Assembly: GCA_015680685.1 (NCBI GenBank)
Contig: MNCI01011532.1
Location: 82,567-146,566 of the forward strand
Origin: Gnetum montanum
Taxonomy: Eukaryota; Streptophyta; Gnetopsida; Gnetales; Gnetaceae
Length of the DNA stretch: 64,000 bases
Direction of reading: 5' to 3'
The position numbers and the translations under genes were made by a program. This document shows, piece by piece, positions 58,411 through 64,000 of this stretch; within the stretch, counting starts at the first letter, position 1; every line of letters begins with the position of its first letter. The notes beneath the pieces are model-generated. The model saw nothing but the letters and a program-made list of their open reading frames with translations. It searched no databases and was not told where the DNA came from.

Positions 58411-59500
58411 TTACAAAAGGAAGGTCTAGTTTTGTGATAATGACAAGTAGGCACCACTTGATGAAGTGGTGTAACACAAGATCTTACAGATACAAAAATC
58501 TATTTTTGAAATATCAACCAAGTTAGACAAAATGTGAGACTCTTTGGATTAAAATTTCCAAACTACTTGATTAATTATAGAGGAGTCTAAAGGGTAAGGT
58601 ACTAGTTGTGATCGAAAGAGAATGAAGGAAGCTAAACATGCCCATTAAAGAGGTAAGGGAAAAGTTGCTATCATTGAAGAGCTTATGAATTCTAAGATAG
58701 ATGATGGTGGTGGTTGTGATGTCTACCAATATGAACATACTAAGGGATGTTTTTCAATTGTGTCACACTTGCAAGAATCACCCTAAATCCTAACTTAGAA
58801 AAAAGGTAAGCACCCAAGAGGTTGCCTTATCCTCAAGGCAATTATAGGCAGTTCCACCAACAAGCCTACTATATGAGTGGAGCTTCACTTCAACCTCACG
58901 AGTAATACCAGTAGTGGCAATATCTATAGTTGTGGGGGATGCTACCACCAAGGCACCAACACCCTTACCAGTAGTTATATCCATACAAGTACTATGTTTA
59001 GCAACCCATTTCTCCATGTGACTCTTCTAATCACATCTCTTTCCAATACCACTACTACACTCTTAAGTATTATAAAGAAAAATTTGCAAGAGTAGATTCC
59101 CCATTTCCATATTATCCTCCTCATCCTTCTACACGTATACCTTCAACCTCAACTCAATTGCCACCTACTCCATTCATGCAAGGAAAAATTCTAGCCCAGC
59201 TATAGCAAAGAGACACCAAAAGGGTTGTTAACTTATAGATAGCTCTACAACCAAATGGTTCATATACTAAGCCTTGAAAATGATCATTCTTTCAAACCAA
59301 TAGTCCTACTAAGTCCTCACAAACACCTACGACTGTTGATCTTACTTCTTCTCCTCCTCTACAACATCTTTTGAGATCCCTTTAAACCAAATGCCTTCCA
59401 AAGTTTACACTATCATGTTAACCCATGTGGTCATAGATTGAATAAAGGCTGGCCACCTTCCTAGGAAGAGATTTGATCTTGGAAGTCCACTCATTTACTT
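58411..59500 (+). pseudogene. E5 Gag-protease linker, badly decayed
   Basis: Scattered coding text in changing frames (for example the Pro/Gln/Tyr-rich stretch 58810-59200). No zinc-knuckle could be recognised. Confidence 0.4.
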
Positions 59501-59880
59501 GTAAATAATTGGTAATGAACCTTGCATGGATTTTTTGGAATTAGGTTCTGGTGTTAATTTGATCTCTCATGAAATTTACAAATCTTGGAACCTACCTCCT
59601 CTTAAGAAGAAAAAAATTCATCTTGAATTGGTAGATCAGTCCATCATTATTCCCTTGGGATTGGTGGAAGATATTATGACCACTATCTATAGGTGGTCCT
59701 ATCCTACTAACTTTTTAGTGATTCATGTGAATAACTACAAGAGTAACTTTTCAATCATCATGGGAAGGGCTTAGTTGAGTATAATTAATGCATGATTTGG
59801 AATTAGAGGCCTCTCTTTGAAGATTTCTAAGGAAAATGACTTTGGAAAAATACAAAGGAAGCATGTTTCATGCATCATGT
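59501..59880 (+). pseudogene. pro: E5 aspartic protease
   Basis: Open from 59526 to 59774. It has FLELGSGVNLISHEIYKSW, where related elements have D-L-G: the catalytic Asp position reads Glu. It is followed by LVDQSIIIPLGLVEDIMTTI and SIIMGRA (the LGRPFL position). So the fold is recognisable but the active site is altered. Confidence 0.78.
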
Positions 59881-60459
59881 ACAATGACATAGGGTGTCAC
59901 TATGTGTAGACATTATGGATAATCAAAAGTACAATAATCACAACATGCAAGCAATATGTAGATGTTAGAAAAATTCAAAGGTGCTTGTACATAGCAATAA
60001 CAAAATAAGAGAACAACTAGTGACTAATAGCCAAATTTGAAAGCAGTTCAACATTGTACATGAAACAAACTGAGAGCCTAACAAGTACCTACATTGAAGG
60101 CATGGATGAAATAGAGAAAATCCATCACCAACTCTTCAATGAATCTTATGACATCAATTGGGAAGAGTTTGAAATCCCTAAGTGCTTTAAATAGAAGCCT
60201 ATTAAGTTAAAAACTCTACTAGCTAAATGGAATATGTTTTTCTAAATAATGGTAATTCGACCATCATCAATGCCAACCTTTCTTTTATGCAGAAGAAGAA
60301 GCAGTTGGACATGGTCAACAGATGGTCAATAGCCTTTTCTTAATCATGTCATGAGCTAACTAGAATTGATACAATGATATGTAATCATTGCATTTACATA
60401 GATTCCTCCATTAAATCAAAAAGGTAATTGCAATGGTGGTTGAACCACAAAATAAAATA

Positions 60460-61170
60460 GATCATCAAAGAGAAGATCAAATAACTCGTCAAGGTAGGGT
60501 TCATCTAGTCCATTGTGGATAGTGAGTGGGTTAGACCACTCATGATCATGCCAAAGAAAGGTGGGAAATGAAGGGTCTACATCAATTTTAGGTTATTTAA
60601 TATGAAAAAATATAAGAATTACTTTCCATTTTCATTTGTCGACCAAGTGTTAGATACCATTTATGGCTATTGCTATGATGGCTTTATGGATGGTTATAGT
60701 GTTTATAACCAAATCTAGATTACACTAGATGATCATGCCAAAACCACATTCACAAGTCCTTGGGGGACTTTTGCATACAAAAAGATGCCATTTTTTCTAT
60801 GTAATACACCTACCACATTCCAATGCCAAGTCTTAGGCATTTTTCAACAATAGATTGGTAGCAAGGTGGAAGTCTTTCTAGATGAATTCTCCACCTATGG
60901 GGCTACATTTGAGTAGGCCCTAGACCATCTTGAGCAAGTGTTAAAAAGGTGTGTGGAGACAAGCCTTAGGCTAAATTAGTAGAAAATCCACTTGATGTTC
61001 TAGGAGAACATTGTTTTGGTGCATAAAATTTCACAATAAAGGATTAAGATAGATCTTGAAAAAATAAGGATCATCCAAGAAATTAACCAACATCCAAAAA
61101 TAGCTAAAGATATGAGGTCATTTTTTGAACACATTAGCTATTACTAGTGCTTCATTAAGAATTTTTCTAA
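60460..61170 (+). pseudogene. pol: E5 reverse transcriptase
   Basis: In sense: DSEWVRPLMIMPKKGGK (60520-60570), NYFPFSFVDQVLDTI (60618-60660), GFMDGYSVYNQI (60680-60715), FTSPWGTFAYKKMPF (60750-60792), the catalytic box VFLDEFSTYG (60872-60900; usually DD), HLEQVLKRCVETSLRLN and KIRIIQEINQHP. The end shows SYY-stop-CFIKNFSKITKLL (61136-61180). It copies RNA into DNA in the family; here inactive by stops and the altered DD. Confidence 0.85.
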
Positions 61171-61249
61171 GATCACCAAATTGTTAGTGGAGTTGACAAA
61201 GAAGGATGAATAGTTTGTCTAGATAAAGGGATGCAAGCATGCATTCCAA

Positions 61250-61670
61250 CATGGAAACTCCAATTCTCCAAGCACCTAACTAGTTCAAACCCTTCCACAT
61301 CATTATGGATGCATCCAATTATGACTTGGGAGATGTGCTCACATAGTTGAATGATTAGAAATGTCCTTACTACATCCATTGTGTAAGTAGAAGCATTATG
61401 GATGCAGAACTGAACTACACCACCATAAAGAAATAATTAATGGAAGTGGTGTATGCCTTGAAAAAATTCAAGCACTACATGCTTGGGTACATGGTATTTG
61501 TGCACATGGACTATAGTGCAATTTGGTTCTTGATGAATAAGCCAATGGTGAGCCCCCATGTTATATGGTGGCTAGTGATCTTACAAGAATTTGATCTGAC
61601 CATGGTAGATTGTAAGGAAACCAAAATGTGGTTGTTGATCACTTATCTTAGTTGATATCAAGTAACAAAG
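61250..61670 (+). pseudogene. pol: E5 RNase H
   Basis: The best piece is open at 61440-61655: MEVVYALKKFKHYMLGYMVF, VHMDYSAIWFLMNKP and WWLVILQEFDLTMVD, the C-terminal half of the Ty3-type RNase H. The usual TDH reads MDY. Confidence 0.8.
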
Positions 61671-61779
61671 AGGAGGAGAGCTCACTTTTAGATCAGTTCC
61701 CTAATGAACTCCTCTTTGCCATAATGCCATTCAAGGAAATGTTACAAGAATGGGACAATAGGAAGAAAAAATAGTTTCT

Positions 61780-62937
61780 TTGCTAGAGAAAGCACTTTAT
61801 GAAAATCAATGGAAACCTTTACAAGGTGTGTGTTGATGGCCTAGTTCGATGGTATGTACCGAATGATAATTTACTACACATTCTACAAAATGTTCATGAG
61901 GGCCCTCATGGGGGCCACTATTCTAGGAGATACACAACCATTAAAATTCTCATGGTAGGGTATTTCTTGTCAATACTTTTTATAGATGCTCACCAATTTT
62001 TCCACTCCTATGAATGCTACTAATGTGATGGTGCAATGATTGCTCATATGGAGGGCCTCAAAAGTGGATCCAACCACTAGAGCCCTTTAATATTTGGGGC
62101 ATCAACTTCATGGGTCCCATCACTCCCATGTCTAACTAAAAGATGTACATTATAGTAGCATTTTACTATTATACCAAGTGGGTAGAAGTAGTGGCCATCA
62201 TTGATTGAACATCTTCTATATCTGCTTTGTTTTTACAACAATAAGTTGTAAATAAGTTTGGAATGCCATGTGCACTTATTTCTAATAACAAAACTCACTT
62301 TATAGGAACCAAATTTAAAAAATTTATGCAATGCTTTGGGGTTAAGCATAAACTAACAAAACCCTATCACCCATAAGCTAATGGTCAATTAGAAGTTATG
62401 AATAGGGAGATCACAAAAATACTAACAAGAACTGTTAGTAAATATAGGAGGGATTGGAGCACAAAACTCAATGATGTCCTTTGGGCCTAGTGCTCCACTT
62501 GGAAACTTCATATTAGCTACTCTCCCTATGAGCTTATGTATATAAAACTACCAACCCTTCCTATCCAAGTTGAGCTTCACACACTATTAACCACCTATGA
62601 CCTTTTCTGTGACCTACGCCTAGCACAAAAAGAAAGGTTAATGAATCTCAATGTGCTAGATGAGAATTGACTAATGGCCCTATCATCTAGAAAAGTTCAT
62701 AAGAAATTTAATAAACAACATCATGAAATTAGATTTTAGAAAGTAAAATTTCAACTAGGAGATAGGGTCATATACTAGAATCCCACACATGTGCCACAAA
62801 GAACTAAGTTCCAAATTTTATGGGAGAAACCTTATATTATCTATGAAACCTTTCCCTCTAGGGCCATATTAATATACAAACATGAAAGTCCAAATAAGAA
62901 GCTATTATTCAACATGCAACAAATGAAGCCCTTCTAA
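61780..62937 (+). pseudogene. pol: E5 integrase
   Basis: The zinc-binding part is at 61880-62025 (NVHEGPHGGHYSRRYTTIKI; HSYECY then CDG). The core includes WGINFMGP (about 62095-62120), an ISNNKTHFIG segment (62278-62305, second Asp now Asn) and KPYHP[16 protein letters not shown] (62360-62410). The C-terminal region has KLSFTHY-like text and ends FNMQQMKPF-stop at 62937. No env-like ORF is evident after it. Confidence 0.8.
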
Positions 62938-64000
62938 TAATCCAAGAAAACCACTGACTAAAACACCTTAGAAAATGGACAAGCATGCTCAATTTTTTGG
63001 ATGTCCTCCTTCTAACTCATTTTTGGAGAAGATGGTCATCCATGCTAAAACAATCAAAATGGTTCTTCAACTTTTAAATTTTTTCTTTTATGCCATTTTA
63101 GTACACTTTTTATTTCTTAAATATTATACAAATTATTTTATATTTTACTTATTTTGGATTTCCCTTATGATTTTCTTATGTTTTTCTTGTATTTCTCTAT
63201 TGCTGCTAGAACTTGGTACAACTATAGAAGTCAATTGATGGTGATTTTTACTATTATGTTATTTGATTATTAATGTCTAGATTCTATTTTTGAGTTTTGA
63301 TGTTGATAAATAAGACATGGTTTCTTTTCATGATAATAGGTAGTGAGTTCATGTCATCCACCCATCCACAAAATTCTATAGTGTTTCCTTGTTTTGAAAG
63401 TATGAGGACCCTTCTTAAATGAAACTTATAATGAACTTGTAATATTGGTAGTTTTCAAACTTTGGAAGCATGAAATGGATTAACAAGAGTATGACTTCAA
63501 GGAAATTTGATGCTCTTTGTACTTTCCAACCCTCTTGGATGCATGCATGTTTCCATGGATTTCTCATAATTTTACTATTGATCAATGACAAAAATTAAAG
63601 TATTTGCATGGTGTGCTTCCCATCTTAAATTCAAAAAATCCAAAAAACTAGAAAAAATAATGGGAATTTAAAGCACACCCCTTAGAAAAAATAATGGGCT
63701 AAAAACACTAGTTATGGGACTAGAAAGACATGTTATCTATGCTTGAAGGTCCCCTCTAACTAAGGCCCATCTCTCTTCTTGCTTCTCTTTTCTTCTCTTG
63801 TTAGAATGGTGATTAATGTGTGGGGATATTCTTATGTCTTGGGGTGGATGAGTCTTGGAGTCTTAATGAAAAGTCACTAGAAGTAGTTAGTTTTAATTTG
63901 GACTAAGAATGGAAGTTATCAAGTCATATTAACCATGAAATCCATTAGGGACTTCATGTGACCATGATACGAGACTCCATTCCACACTCTACTTCATCTA
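62938..64000. other. Downstream of E5, no gene seen
   Basis: T-rich ORF at 62975-63238 is low complexity with a hydrophobic run and no family resemblance. It could contain E5's 3' untranslated region and LTR start, not delimited. Confidence 0.45.

Larger units (their letters stand above)
57370..62937 (+). mobile_element. E5: Athila-like Ty3/gypsy element, coding part
   Basis: Gag, protease, RT, RNase H and integrase run in order on the plus strand, with no second RNase H and RT features unlike E1-E4. The FLDE-FSTYG box, then LEQVLKRCVETSLRLN and the EGIVLGHKIS equivalent, place it nearest the Athila group by eye. LTRs were not found in the window. Very old: stops in all domains. Confidence 0.8.

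Noticed and set aside
62975-63238. Possible env-like or membrane protein after E5 pol
   Set aside because: Phe/Leu-rich low-complexity translation of T-rich DNA; no signal, no cysteine pattern, no homologous copy in the window.
1-64000. Single-copy host genes
   Set aside because: Every coding-like segment belongs to or resembles retroelement modules; none has an independent intact frame.

Overview
The window looks like intergenic DNA from a large, heavily methylated land-plant genome. Its low GC, strong CpG depletion and transposons stacked inside transposons suggest a gymnosperm or fern, but the sequence alone cannot name the species. I found no intact host gene, rRNA, tRNA or CRISPR array. 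Nearly everything is decayed Ty3/gypsy LTR retrotransposon, and every ORF carries stops or frameshifts.

Five elements can be separated. E4 (+) is the oldest host: its divergent antisense gene lies at 12896-14290, its pol at 48510-51902 and its 3' LTR starts at 52892. E1 (+, left edge to 12895) interrupts E4's antisense gene. E1 itself contains a solo LTR (8811-10380) with a perfect AGTAT duplication. E3 (-, 15241-46698, left part lost) interrupts E4's motif-rich region and carries a solo LTR of its own (37599-39368). E2 (-, 15335-36652) is complete at about 21.3 kb, has a perfect GTGGT duplication and is inserted inside an exon of E3's antisense gene. To the right, after an assembly gap (53378-53919) in a CpG-rich tandem repeat, comes a different, Athila-like element E5 (+, about 57.37-62.94 kb).

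E1-E4 form one family of the Tat/Ogre type. Evidence: a second, plant-type RNase H after the Ty3 RNase H, a YVDD reverse transcriptase, a Gag with a C/H/H/C knuckle-like motif, very large size, and LTRs that begin TGAAA and end TACA, with a purine tract AACAAAGAGG and a primer site TGGTRCTAGAAGGAGGG. Between protease and reverse transcriptase every copy carries about 8 kb that includes a long gene on the OPPOSITE strand. It has at least six GT-AG introns in E2, several conserved in position in E1 and E3. The protein resembles the plant transposon-associated / plant-mobile-domain type, with a coiled-coil, acidic C-terminal half. Antisense introns would not be removed from the element's genomic RNA, which would explain how a multi-intron gene survives retrotransposition.

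The module borders (PRO/antisense gene, antisense gene/pol, pol/3' end) are marked by short tandem-repeat arrays with one shared core (AGTTTA..GTCAT..GGAC or AGTTTAAGGCCAT..GGGCCAT). The noncoding part upstream of pol and the LTRs are packed with one short motif family (ACTCACGCTG, TACGCTGG or GACTACGCT, depending on subfamily). This modular design, repeated in four independent copies, is the most unusual biology in the window.
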